Source: JANSXG01 sp965652425 (lineage in GTDB: Bacteria; Planctomycetota; Phycisphaerae; Phycisphaerales; UBA1924). From it: DNA of 9,235 nucleotides. Each line of letters opens with the position of its first letter. Within the stretch, counting starts at the first letter, position 1. The DNA is taken from contig CBFGVX010000099.1 in assembly GCA_965652425.1 (NCBI GenBank), positions 1 through 9,235 on the forward strand, written 5' to 3'. A program made the translations under genes and the position numbers. This document shows, piece after piece, positions 1-5,975 of this stretch. The notes below the pieces were generated by a model. The model did no database searches. It had not been told where the DNA came from and saw only the letters and a list, made by a program, of their open reading frames with translations.

Positions 1-522
1 TTTCCCTTCGGAAAGCAGACGCCAGGCGCCGTCGGGCCCATTGACCACCGAAAGTTTCCTGGCGTCGTCTTCGCGAGCCTTGTTGCCGTTGATCTCCAGC
101 GCCACAATCCGCCACGTCCCCTCGATCTGTTTCCGGTCCTGCTTGATCGCCTCTTCCTTCGCGTGCTTGTGCTCGTGCACCTCACGCCGTGCCCGGCGGA
201 ACGCTTCGAAGCTGTTGTCGCCGATTGATCGGTAGGTTTCCCGCTTGGCCCGGTTGCGGATCATCGCGACCATCCGATCAAGCTCCCGCTGATCGACCCC
301 GGCCTCGGCCATGATGGCGGCCGACTCCTCGACCGACACCGGCTGATCGGTGGCCAGTGACAAGGTGAGGTCGTAGAGCCGATACCGAACGGCGTTTCGC
401 ATCTCCTCGCGCCGAAGCGCCAGCTTCGCGCTCAGAGCCGATCGCTCGGCCTTGTCCGCCGTTGACCGCTTCCCGGTCAGGCGGTCCAGGAGTGAGGGTT
501 TGTTCTTCGTGCTCGCGGGCAT
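1..522 (-). CDS. Partial protein entering a TIGR03067-like planctomycete domain
   Basis: The reading frame starts at ATG 522 and stays open to the window edge, giving 174 residues with the C-terminus missing. A GGAGG ribosome binding site lies about 4 bases before the ATG. Residues 1-130 are charged and helical, rich in Arg, Lys, Glu and Ala, with no signal peptide or membrane segment. From about residue 133 the sequence changes: IEGTWRIVALEINGNKA, then KLSVVNGPDGAWRLLSEGK. This resembles the start of the TIGR03067 domain, whose opening is typically GTW, a hydrophobic strand, then a polar turn with NGK. The function of that domain is unknown. The gene lies 40 bp downstream of the 138-aa gene and probably ends the visible operon. 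The family match is from memory and rests on about 40 residues, so the domain call is moderate; that the frame is coding is likely. Confidence 0.72.
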   Translation of the reverse strand, partial: MPASTKNKPSLLDRLTGKRSTADKAERSALSAKLALRREEMRNAVRYRLYDLTLSLATDQPVSVEESAAIMAEAGVDQRELDRMVAMIRNRAKRETYRSIGDNSFEAFRRARREVHEHKHAKEEAIKQDRKQIEGTWRIVALEINGNKAREDDARKLSVVNGPDGAWRLLSEGK

Positions 523-562
523 GGGGCCTCCGTGGTGTGCTGTGCGAGTTTGGGGCGACCGA

Positions 563-979
563 TCAGAGCGACCGGATATCGGCCAGGTCGATTCGGGTTT
601 CGAGGTAATGCAGGGGGTTCGCGTCTCGGGCGAGCAGCGCCTTCGCGAAGTTGCCGAATGAGCTGGCGGTCTTGAACCCGGCGAGCTGTGCGGCCCGGCG
701 GAGCTTCGGGTTGTTCTCGTAGTCGAACGCCGGATCGCTGCTCAGGGTCACCAGTTCATCGAGCCCGCCGTCGATTGCAACCTCGACCACGGAGAGCAGC
801 GCGTGCCGCCCGTCCCGCTCGGCGTTCTCGCAACGCCGGAGGAACCAGTGCTCGGATCGGCCCATCTCCGAGAGCATGGCGCGGAGCCGGGGCTCGCGTG
901 CCAGGTCGTGCTTGAAGTTACCGGTGAGCTTCACGCCGCATGCTTTGCGGCCCAGCTTCTTTGACATCATCGTCGGCAT
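563..979 (-). CDS. Unknown 138-aa protein
   Basis: I do not recognise this protein. It is 138 residues, basic at the N-terminus (MSKKLGRKACG, residues 5-15) and mostly helical after that. It has no membrane segment or signal peptide, and a C-terminal part rich in Ala and Leu ending DLADIRSL. Residues 16-60 (KLTGNFKHDLAREPRLRAMLSEMGRSEHWFLRRCENAERDGRHA) could pack as two helices. The first ATG is preferred over the in-frame ATGs at residues 4 and 5 because an AAGGAAC ribosome binding site lies 5-6 bases ahead of it. It sits between the 198-aa gene (95-bp gap) and the cut TIGR03067-like gene (40-bp gap), all in one direction. Co-transcription is likely, but no function can be inferred. Confidence 0.72.
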   Translation of the reverse strand: MPTMMSKKLGRKACGVKLTGNFKHDLAREPRLRAMLSEMGRSEHWFLRRCENAERDGRHALLSVVEVAIDGGLDELVTLSSDPAFDYENNPKLRRAAQLAGFKTASSFGNFAKALLARDANPLHYLETRIDLADIRSL

Positions 980-1074
980 GTCGTGTTCCTTCGGGGAGCG
1001 GCCTCAACGGCCTGGTGGTGACGGGTTCGCGCCCGCCAGCTCCTTCGGCGCGTCTGCCCCATCATGCCCCGCGG

Positions 1075-1671
1075 TCAACCGCTCGCTGCCACCTCTGCGG
1101 GTCGTGAGGCAAATTGAGTGTGGTCTGAGGGAAATCTGAGGTAGAAATCTGCTACTTGCTCGGCGGTCAGGATGCCCGCACCCGCAAGCCCGTGAGCATC
1201 GGCATACACCGCGCCTCGGCAACGAGCGATCTTCACGCCCTGCAAGCGACATCGGCGGAGCAGGTTGTCGCGCCGGTCGGTTCCGATCACCTCCGCCGCA
1301 TACTTCAGGGGGATGCGTGCCCACGATGGCCGCAGCACCTCGCCCGCGATCCCCAGCGCCGTCCGTGCTTTGTGGATCCGCTCGGGCGTGTTAGCGTGGA
1401 TCAGCGGCTCGGGCGCGAGCACCTCCTCGACCCGACGCCGGCAAGTTTCGGCCGCATCGCGCAGCGTGCCAGCGTGAAGACCATCGAGCACCAGGTCGAC
1501 CGCGGCCTCCGCCTCGAGCGCCGTCCGTTCCCATGCCTCGCGATCGTCGACGATGAGGAACCCGTCACCGTTCGGCCGCCAGGTCGCGACGAGCGCGGCC
1601 AGCCGATCGAGGCACGCGACCGCGATCTCGGTCCGCTGCTGCTGTTGCTTCGATGGCGAAACGGGGCTCAT
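1075..1671 (-). CDS. Unknown 198-aa protein with a possible C-terminal helix-turn-helix
   Basis: The ATG overlaps the TGA of the upstream TerS-like gene in an ATGA junction, with a G-rich sequence (GGGGG) just before it, so translation is probably coupled. The N-terminus carries a short glutamine run (QQQQ, residues 9-12), followed by acidic and helical sequence to about residue 110. Residues 116-165 (SWARIPLKYAAEVIGTDRRDNLLRRCRLQGVKIARCRGAVYADAHGL) have the spacing of a helix-turn-helix or excisionase-like fold: a helix ending AAEVIGT, a basic helix, and a short wing. That would make it a DNA-binding protein, but this is a weak visual match. The last 35 residues are amphipathic. I cannot name a family. 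Coding status is well supported by the operon overlap and by amino acid composition. Confidence 0.75.
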   Translation of the reverse strand: MSPVSPSKQQQQRTEIAVACLDRLAALVATWRPNGDGFLIVDDREAWERTALEAEAAVDLVLDGLHAGTLRDAAETCRRRVEEVLAPEPLIHANTPERIHKARTALGIAGEVLRPSWARIPLKYAAEVIGTDRRDNLLRRCRLQGVKIARCRGAVYADAHGLAGAGILTAEQVADFYLRFPSDHTQFASRPAEVAASG

Positions 1672-2420
1672 CGTTTGCCCCCGTCATCGAACACGCCCCG
1701 CAGCTCATCGAGCGCGTGGTCGAGCTGCTCATCGATGATCTGGCGCACCGCGTCCGCTTTCGCTGGATCCGCGCCGAGCCGCTCGATGATCACCATGGCG
1801 AGCGATGCACCCATACCGCGAAGCGAGTTCTCCAGCTTCGCCGTGGTCCTGCTCAGAGCTTCCCGAGCCGCCTGCATGTCAACGAGACGCGCCTCGGTTT
1901 GAGCCCGATCGATTCGGAGGAGCCGGATCTCCTCGATCAGCTTCGCGAGCTGAACCTCAGCCGGTAAGGCGTCCTCAAGATCAACGCCCGCGATCTGCTC
2001 CCGCGTCGATGCTGGTGTACGCCTGCTCGGTCTGTGGTGCTGCTCGGCATCGCGATTGCCCTCATCGATCACGATGCTCGATCGAGTCGATGGGCGGCCA
2101 GCGCCCTCCCGCGAACCGCCGCGGCGGTTGCCACCAATGAAGCGAGCGACCCATGCCCGGCATTCGTCCAGGTCGTAGAACCACCGCCGCCCCTCGGATC
2201 GCCCGGGCATCCCGAGCCCGCGGTAGCGAGTGATCGTCGGACGGGTCACCCCGAGCACCTCGCAGACCTCATCGGTGGTCGAGTTTCGCAATAAATCAAT
2301 CCGGCGCGACTCTTTCTCTCGCCGTTTGCGACGGTATGAACCCGACGGCTGGACCCCCTGTTCGGAGGACCCGCACGGGGGGGGAGGGGCATGGATCGCC
2401 GTTTCTGGCCCGTCATCCAC
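1668..2420 (-). CDS. Helix-turn-helix protein resembling Nu1/small terminase subunits
   Basis: This is a 250-residue protein read from GTG 2420. The frame is open back to 2594, but that extension is Arg/Pro-rich and overlaps the preceding gene in another frame. GTG 2420 has a GAGGAGG ribosome binding site 9 bases ahead and overlaps the upstream TGA by eight bases. Residues 48-95 (TTDEVCEVLGVTRPTITRYRGLGMPG, then a wing ending WFYDLDECRAWV) have the winged helix-turn-helix pattern of lambda Nu1 and related small terminase subunits, where it recognises packaging DNA. Residues 101-111 (GGSREGAGRPS) are the Gly/Arg motif common in phage TerS-like proteins. Residues 150-200 are a probable coiled coil for oligomerisation. 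No large terminase follows in the window, so it may instead be a regulator. The fold is fairly secure; a packaging role is inference. Confidence 0.78.
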   Translation of the reverse strand: MDDGPETAIHAPPPPCGSSEQGVQPSGSYRRKRREKESRRIDLLRNSTTDEVCEVLGVTRPTITRYRGLGMPGRSEGRRWFYDLDECRAWVARFIGGNRRGGSREGAGRPSTRSSIVIDEGNRDAEQHHRPSRRTPASTREQIAGVDLEDALPAEVQLAKLIEEIRLLRIDRAQTEARLVDMQAAREALSRTTAKLENSLRGMGASLAMVIIERLGADPAKADAVRQIIDEQLDHALDELRGVFDDGGKR

Positions 2421-2802
2421 GGTTCTGGCCCTCCTCGGAGATCTCCCGCTCGACCTCGGCCGCTCGGGCCTCAAGCGCCTCAGCTTCGGCGAGCAGTGCG
2501 GCCGTCCTCGTGCTGATCGCGTGCCGCGCCTCGGGTCCAACCTTGCCGGAAACCTCATCGAGCCCGTGAGCGGTTGCGGCGATGCTCTCAGCATGGGAGC
2601 GGAGAGCGTGGGCGAGCACCTGCTTGTCGCTCAGCCCCCGCGTAGCCCGCAGCGTCGACCGGAGCAGCGTGTCGACGACGCCAGCGAGCGTGTGCCTGAT
2701 CACGCGGGTGAAGTCCTCAGCCGGCAACCCGGCCAGCGCTTCACGGGCCTGCCGGGCAAATGAATCCTTGGCCGATTCGAGGTCGGTGGATTGATCGCTC
2801 AC
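2413..2802 (-). CDS. Unknown 129-aa all-helical protein
   Basis: I do not recognise this protein. It begins at a GTG that overlaps the TGA of the upstream 292-aa gene (GTGA), and its own TGA lies inside the start region of the TerS-like gene. It therefore sits in the middle of a chain of coupled genes. The 129 residues contain no internal Met that could serve as a later start. It appears entirely helical: residues 10-50 are amphipathic (SAKDSFARQAREALAGLPAEDF) and residues 97-122 form an Ala/Glu-rich segment (AALLAEAEALEARAAEVERE) typical of a coiled coil. There is no signal peptide or membrane segment. It may partner one of its coiled-coil neighbours, but that is only a suggestion from context. 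No strong ribosome binding site is visible, which fits translational coupling. Confidence 0.74.
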   Translation of the reverse strand: MSDQSTDLESAKDSFARQAREALAGLPAEDFTRVIRHTLAGVVDTLLRSTLRATRGLSDKQVLAHALRSHAESIAATAHGLDEVSGKVGPEARHAISTRTAALLAEAEALEARAAEVEREISEEGQNRG

Positions 2803-3677
2803 GCCGTCACCGCCTGCCCCACGGCTTCCGTGTCGGCCTCAGCGGGGGTGGGCTGCGGCTTGGGCCTTGTGACCCCGCGCCGCCGCTCGGCGAACCAGGC
2901 GACGATCTCACGCCCGAAGTGCTTTGTCGCGAGGTCGAGGCGCTCGTGCTTCAGGTCCTGCTGTCGCCGCTCCAGTTCACCACGGCGCTCGAGTTCCTCG
3001 GCGTTCAGGAATCGCTGCTGAGCCGCCCTGAGGTTCGTGATCGAGCCGGAGATTATGTACTCAAGCCCCGCCTCACCGATCCGCTCGATGAGCGTGTCCA
3101 GGCAGAGCGGCGAGCCGGGGCGGACCCTCGCGAGGTCCGCGAGGTGCTCGGCGTCCCGACGCATGCCCGCCTCGGCGAGCTGCAGGGCATGTGCCCGCTC
3201 ACGCTGGATCGGGTGCTCGGTCATCGTCACCGGACGGAGATCGTCGGCGATCATCCGGGCGAGCGCATCAGGTGTCAGCCGGACAAGCTTGCCCGCCCGG
3301 AACAGCCGCCGCAGCGCCTCGACGATCCGGGCCTGAGCGGTTGCCGTACCCTCACCGTGGCGCTTGTACCGTCCGGTGAGCCGTCCGAACAGGCGGCCCC
3401 ATTCGGAGAGCTCCATGTCGCTGAATGCGTACTGCCCGCGCTTGCTCGGCATGAGCTGCAGGAAGACCTTGAGCACCGCCTCGCCGTTCTGGTAGTCGCC
3501 ATCGGGATCGTTCACCAGGTGCTTTCGCACCGGCGCTACGGCGGTCTGTGACCCGCCTGCTTCGTGTTGGAGTGTTGCTGTCGTCATTGCTGTGATCTCC
3601 AGTTGGGGCGCGTCACCGCGGCCCATCGTGGTGGTGTCGCGGTCGACGATCGACCGCAGTTCGTGTCTCGAAATCAT
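2799..3677 (-). CDS. Unknown 292-aa protein following the replication initiator
   Basis: The ATG at 3677 overlaps the TGA of the initiator gene (ATGA) and has a strong GGAGG site 6 bases before it. A second ATG at residue 31 also has a GGAG site and is a plausible alternative. I do not recognise a family. Residues 62-155 are mixed (GEAVLKVFLQLMPSKRGQYAFSDMELSEWGRLFGRL, then a basic stretch and TPDALARMIADDL). Residues 213-255 form a charged coiled coil (NAEELERRGELERRQQDLKHERLD), and the tail is Pro/Glu-rich. In lambda-type replication modules the gene after the initiator often encodes a helicase or helicase loader. I see no Walker A motif (GxxxxGK[ST]), so an ATPase is unlikely, although a non-ATPase partner of the initiator remains possible. 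That role is inferred from position alone. Confidence 0.76.
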   Translation of the reverse strand: MISRHELRSIVDRDTTTMGRGDAPQLEITAMTTATLQHEAGGSQTAVAPVRKHLVNDPDGDYQNGEAVLKVFLQLMPSKRGQYAFSDMELSEWGRLFGRLTGRYKRHGEGTATAQARIVEALRRLFRAGKLVRLTPDALARMIADDLRPVTMTEHPIQRERAHALQLAEAGMRRDAEHLADLARVRPGSPLCLDTLIERIGEAGLEYIISGSITNLRAAQQRFLNAEELERRGELERRQQDLKHERLDLATKHFGREIVAWFAERRRGVTRPKPQPTPAEADTEAVGQAVTA

Positions 3678-4462
3678 GCGTTTCCTCCGACTTGCATCCC
3701 CGTGATCTCGTCTAGCTCCTCATCGAGGCGCAGGGAAACACCGCCCGTGCCGTTCCGCAGCGCTGGCTGCTCGGGCGTCCAGTTGTTTTTGATCAGACTC
3801 GCGATCAGCCCTCCGAGACTTCTGTCAGCCGTTTCGAGGGCGTAGGCGATGAGCGCGTGCAGTTCGTCGGGGTTCCTCTTGTTGTGGAGGACCCAAATGC
3901 TCCCCAGCGTGAGCTGTTGATCCGTGATGATCGAGCCGGGCCATATCCGCTTGTCGGTCTGCGGATCGGTGGCTTCGTGGAGAATCCTTGCAGCGCGGTA
4001 GGCCTCTTCCTGATCGATCTCCGGCTGCGACCTGGGGTACACCGTCTGCTCGCTGCTGCTGCTGTTGAGAGGAAGGTCTTGAGTAAAGGGTCTTGACCTA
4101 TAGGGATGGGATTCCGGCCCGGCGGAATCCGATTCCGGCTGCACGGAATCATGTTCCGGCTCGCTGGAATCTAGTTTCCGGCTACCCGGAATCTGGTTTC
4201 CGGCTTCCCGGAATTCAAACCCCTTCTTCCCGTAGCCCCGATCGATGATCCCAGCGTCTGAGAGTTCGCTGAGAGCCCGGTACGCGGCGCTCTTCTTGAT
4301 CCCCGCGAGATCACACAGGCGATCAATGGCGATGTACCCCGAGTCGCTCTTGTTCTCCAAGCACCGACCCAGCACCGGGAGAATCGCCTTACCCGATGTG
4401 CTCAATCTCGCGTATACGCCGCTGTCGATGATCCAAGTTGGCACGCGCGCGAAAGGCATCAT
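3674..4462 (-). CDS. Lambda O-like winged-helix replication initiator with an internal iteron origin
   Basis: This 262-residue protein probably binds repeated origin sites and starts replication of the element. Residues 5-75 look like a winged helix: ARVPTWIIDSGVYARLSTSGKAIL, then YIAIDRLCDLAGIKKSAAYRALSELSDAGII. This is the layout of the phage O-type initiator N-terminus, with a 'pick, place, read' helix followed by a wing. Residues 83-118 are encoded by five DNA iterons. Residues 120-145 form a polar Ser-rich linker (SSSS), and residues 150-262 are a separate domain that could contact a helicase or loader. The ATG has an AAGGG site 7 bases ahead and overlaps the end of a 34-aa leader ORF. 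Lambda O has the same order: DNA-binding domain, origin in the middle of the gene, partner-binding domain. The winged-helix call is fair; the initiator role rests mainly on the iterons. Confidence 0.78.
   Translation of the reverse strand: MMPFARVPTWIIDSGVYARLSTSGKAILPVLGRCLENKSDSGYIAIDRLCDLAGIKKSAAYRALSELSDAGIIDRGYGKKGFEFREAGNQIPGSRKLDSSEPEHDSVQPESDSAGPESHPYRSRPFTQDLPLNSSSSEQTVYPRSQPEIDQEEAYRAARILHEATDPQTDKRIWPGSIITDQQLTLGSIWVLHNKRNPDELHALIAYALETADRSLGGLIASLIKNNWTPEQPALRNGTGGVSLRLDEELDEITGMQVGGNA
4066..4106. other. Candidate DNA-unwinding stretch beside the iterons
   Basis: This stretch is about 55% A+T in a window that is clearly GC-rich, and it directly adjoins the first iteron. It contains the direct repeat GGTCTTGA at 4075-4082 and 4089-4096, 14 bp apart, and a short TATAGG. 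In lambda an AT-rich segment lies beside the iterons, on the side towards the 3' end of the O gene, and melts when initiator binds. Here the stretch is on the same side. The A+T content is modest, so the unwinding role is an inference from position and composition. Confidence 0.45.
4110..4215. repeat. Five palindromic iterons inside the initiator gene
   Basis: Five units begin near 4110, 4131, 4152, 4174 and 4196, spaced 21, 21, 22 and 22 bp. On the plus strand every unit contains TTCCGGC followed, after a variable centre, by GGAAT. Units 1 and 2 are perfect dyads with 7-bp arms (GATTCCG/CGGAATC). Units 4 and 5 are dyads TTCCGG/CCGGAA around a 4-base centre. Unit 3 is the most degenerate. The spacing is close to two helical turns, so all sites face roughly the same side. 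They are contiguous, without unique spacers, which excludes a CRISPR array. The best reading is a set of binding sites for a dimeric initiator, in this case the product of the gene that contains them. Confidence 0.9.
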
Positions 4463-4563
4463 GGGATAGCCCTTCTCTCACCGCCGCGTGTGCGGTATGC
4501 TCTTCGCGTTGTCGTCGGGCGCTGTGCAGTTACCGCTGCCAGCCCCATTTCCAGCCTTCTCAT
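4459..4563 (-). CDS. Possible 34-aa Arg-rich leader ORF coupled to the initiator
   Basis: A short frame starts at ATG 4563, with AGGAG 9 bases ahead, and ends at a TGA that lies within the ATGATG start of the initiator gene. The peptide begins MRRLEMGLAAVT and ends GGERRAIP, with nine arginines in 34 residues. The good ribosome binding site and the overlapping stop match the coupling style of the rest of the operon. It could be a translated leader controlling initiator synthesis, or a basic micro-protein. A small GC hairpin (GGCGG-TCG-CCGCC, 4582-4594) lies just before the ribosome binding site. The ORF is short and Arg-rich ORFs are common in GC-rich DNA, so confidence is limited. Confidence 0.42.
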   Translation of the reverse strand: MRRLEMGLAAVTAQRPTTTRRAYRTRGGERRAIP

Positions 4564-4616
4564 TTGCGATGTCTCCTGCCGGGCGGTCGCCGCCGGGCGA
4601 GGCTGTTGTCGTGAAA

Positions 4617-4650
4617 ACCCCGGGTGCCGCCGTTTCCGACGGGCCGGGGT
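4617..4650 (-). terminator. Probable hairpin terminator after the M41-like gene
   Basis: On the minus strand, ten bases after the stop of the peptidase gene, ACCCCGG pairs with CCGGGGT. A smaller inner stem CCGT/ACGG lies between them. The hairpin is followed at once by TTTTC (the outer stem's T plus TTT). The position, GC-rich stem and short U-tract fit an intrinsic terminator separating the peptidase from the replication operon. The U-tract is short. Confidence 0.5.
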
Positions 4651-4660
4651 GAAAGGTGTC

Positions 4661-5338
4661 TCAGACAGGTGCCGTCGCCGGTGCTGGCCTCGACGATTCA
4701 AACTCTGCGTTGATCTGCTCTTGGGCCTTATCCAGCTCGGAGTACCACATGGACAGCCGCTCTTCGGACAGAACACCCTGTTCCTTCAGGTCCTCGGCGA
4801 TGGCCTTGAGCACGCCGACATATGGGCGCATCTCTTCGCAGAGAAACGCGAATGTGTCGGTAGCGAATTGTTCGAATGAGATCGCCGGGAGTCCCTGTAG
4901 CTGTCGAGCCGACAAGCTGAGTTGGAAGGCGAATTGCCCCTTCCGCCAGAACGATCCGAAGTCGTCATCTGGAACAGGATTGGCCTCGCCGTCAGCATGT
5001 AGCTCGTCGACGAAGTTCTCTGCCATCCACATATCCAACTCGTCACGGAACAATTCCAACCTCTCCCGTTCGCATTCGGTATCGAGGTAGGTTTCCCCGG
5101 CGAACCCGCTCAATATCAACCGGGCAAGATTGGCTCCGCCGGGTGAAGCTCTGCCGATGCTTTGGAAGTATCCAAAGCCGGGCTCGCCATCGAACATGAG
5201 CATGTTCTTGGACACCTGGGCGTGTAGAGGACGATGGCCTTCCAGCCATGCACCTACGGCATGTCCGGCCTCGTGATATGCAGTCCGAGTTGGATCCTCG
5301 TCTACCATGCTCATCAAAGCCGATTCGTAATCCGTCAT
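4661..5338 (-). CDS. Stand-alone zinc peptidase resembling the FtsH (M41) protease domain
   Basis: This is a 225-residue soluble protein. Residues 20-31 (AYHEAGHAVGAW) carry HEAGH, the zinc-binding HExxH motif in the form typical of the M41 peptidase domain of FtsH. His22 and His26 would bind zinc and Glu23 would be catalytic. Residues 71-85 (LARLILSGFAGETYL) match the following helix of that fold, and residues 173-195 (YVGVLKAIAEDLKEQGVLSEERL) resemble its C-terminal helix. There is no AAA ATPase module and no membrane segment, so it is not FtsH itself. A third metal ligand is uncertain; Glu82, Asp86 or Glu88 are candidates. ATG 5338 is chosen because AAAGGTG lies about 7 bases ahead. The same frame runs open to 5878, but that part is His/Arg/Pro-rich and overlaps the DUF1580-like gene. 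The substrate is unknown; a phage or host regulator is possible. Confidence 0.8.
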   Translation of the reverse strand: MTDYESALMSMVDEDPTRTAYHEAGHAVGAWLEGHRPLHAQVSKNMLMFDGEPGFGYFQSIGRASPGGANLARLILSGFAGETYLDTECERERLELFRDELDMWMAENFVDELHADGEANPVPDDDFGSFWRKGQFAFQLSLSARQLQGLPAISFEQFATDTFAFLCEEMRPYVGVLKAIAEDLKEQGVLSEERLSMWYSELDKAQEQINAEFESSRPAPATAPV

Positions 5339-5395
5339 TGTCGTACACCTTTCGAGTGTGTGGCCCGTGGGCCGGTTTGAGTTGAAACCCCGCGC

Positions 5396-5410
5396 GCCCC
5401 GGTGAGGGGC
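5396..5410 (-). terminator. GC hairpin between the DUF1580-like and peptidase genes
   Basis: A perfect 5-bp stem with a 5-base loop (GCCCC-TCACC-GGGGC on the minus strand) lies about 65 bases after the stop of the DUF1580-like gene. GCGCGGGG and then TTTC follow. The T-run is short and offset from the stem, so this may be a weak terminator or part of the 5' leader of the peptidase mRNA. That leader also contains GGTTT/AAACC and GGCCCGTGGGCC pairings at 5362-5389. Confidence 0.28.
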
Positions 5411-5475
5411 GGCGGAGTGGTCCGGCGGGAGTGGGGATGCGCCTTTGCCTAGCGCGCCGCCGGGGAGGAGGTCGG

Positions 5476-5835
5476 TCAGACCTTCATGCCGCGCGACCGG
5501 AGCTTGCGCACGGATGCGTGGTGGGGGGGCACCGTGGTGGTGGCCCTCGGTGTCGGCGAGCCGCTGCTGTCGGCTTTCCTCGCGGCCTCCGTGTTCGCAC
5601 GGATGAACCGCCGGACGGCCTCGATGCTGGTGATCCATTGACCACCGACTCGAACAGCGTCCAGACGGATATCGTGCTCGCGGGTGGCCCATCGGAAGAT
5701 CGTCGACCGAGAGGTGTTCGTCCCGATGCCCTGCTTCACGAGCATCTTCGGAACATCCACCATGCGGATCAGTGACTCGCCGCGTAGAGCGCAGTCTTCG
5801 GGGAGCAGGTCGGTATCGATTACGGGTGTGTGCAT
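5476..5835 (-). CDS. DUF1580-like small helix-turn-helix protein
   Basis: This is a 119-residue protein read from ATG 5835. Residues 20-80 carry ESLIRMVDVPKMLV, then STIFRWATREHDIRLDAVRVGGQWITSIEAVRRFIRA. The signature 'S-T-x-x-RWAT-x-G/E ... R-L-(D/E)-x-VRVGG ... TS-x-EA-x-x-RF' is that of DUF1580, a family I associate with planctomycete genomes. It looks like a MerR/excisionase-type helix-turn-helix with a wing. The tail after residue 88 is Ser/Pro/Thr-rich and basic, probably unstructured. A TTG nine bases earlier could also initiate. No good ribosome binding site precedes either start, so a leaderless or weakly translated message is possible. An 11-bp palindrome lies directly ahead of the start. 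Likely a DNA-binding regulator or recombination directionality factor; which one cannot be told. Confidence 0.8.
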   Translation of the reverse strand: MHTPVIDTDLLPEDCALRGESLIRMVDVPKMLVKQGIGTNTSRSTIFRWATREHDIRLDAVRVGGQWITSIEAVRRFIRANTEAARKADSSGSPTPRATTTVPPHHASVRKLRSRGMKV

Positions 5836-5838
5836 GTC

Positions 5839-5849
5839 GCACAATGTGC
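5839..5849. promoter_or_regulatory. Palindrome just upstream of the DUF1580-like gene
   Basis: The plus strand reads GCACA-A-TGTGC, a perfect 5-bp dyad with one central base, three bases before the ATG of the DUF1580-like gene. Its position suits an operator, perhaps for self-repression. On the minus strand a weak promoter-like pair (TTGAAC, 16 bases, GCTAAC) lies upstream. Eleven-base palindromes are not rare, so this is tentative. Confidence 0.3.
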
Positions 5850-5975
5850 AACCCGTGCGCGTTAGCCGCTACGGCCACGAAAGTTCAACGGGCGATTCAT
5901 CTGGTCATCGTGCAATGCATCGGGCAGTTCTCACGCGATAGCACGATGGAGAGACAGTCTTTCCACATTTTGTGC

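Noticed and set aside
967..1065. A 32-residue Arg-rich ORF in the gap before the 138-aa gene (minus strand)
   Set aside because: It has no ribosome binding site, a composition typical of chance GC-rich frames, and an end within the next gene without the usual ATGA overlap.
2421..2594. A 58-residue N-terminal extension of the TerS-like protein
   Set aside because: The segment is an Arg/Pro-rich shadow of the 129-aa gene. GTG 2420 has a GAGGAGG site and overlaps the upstream stop like its neighbours.
1156..3551. Long plus-strand frames of up to 263 codons, for example 1156-1902 and 2760-3551
   Set aside because: They lie opposite well-supported minus-strand genes joined by start-stop overlaps, and their composition is Arg/Pro/Ser-rich as expected for antisense frames of GC-rich genes.
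2799..3677. Helicase or helicase loader following the initiator
   Set aside because: The position suits such a role, but no Walker A or other ATPase motif is present in the 292 residues.
4110..4215. CRISPR array
   Set aside because: The units are 20-22 bp palindromes in direct contact, with no unique spacers, and lie inside an open reading frame.
5339..5878. A 180-residue N-terminal extension of the M41-like peptidase
   Set aside because: The extension is rich in His, Arg and Pro like out-of-frame GC-rich DNA, covers the DUF1580-like gene in another frame, and ATG 5338 has a good ribosome binding site.
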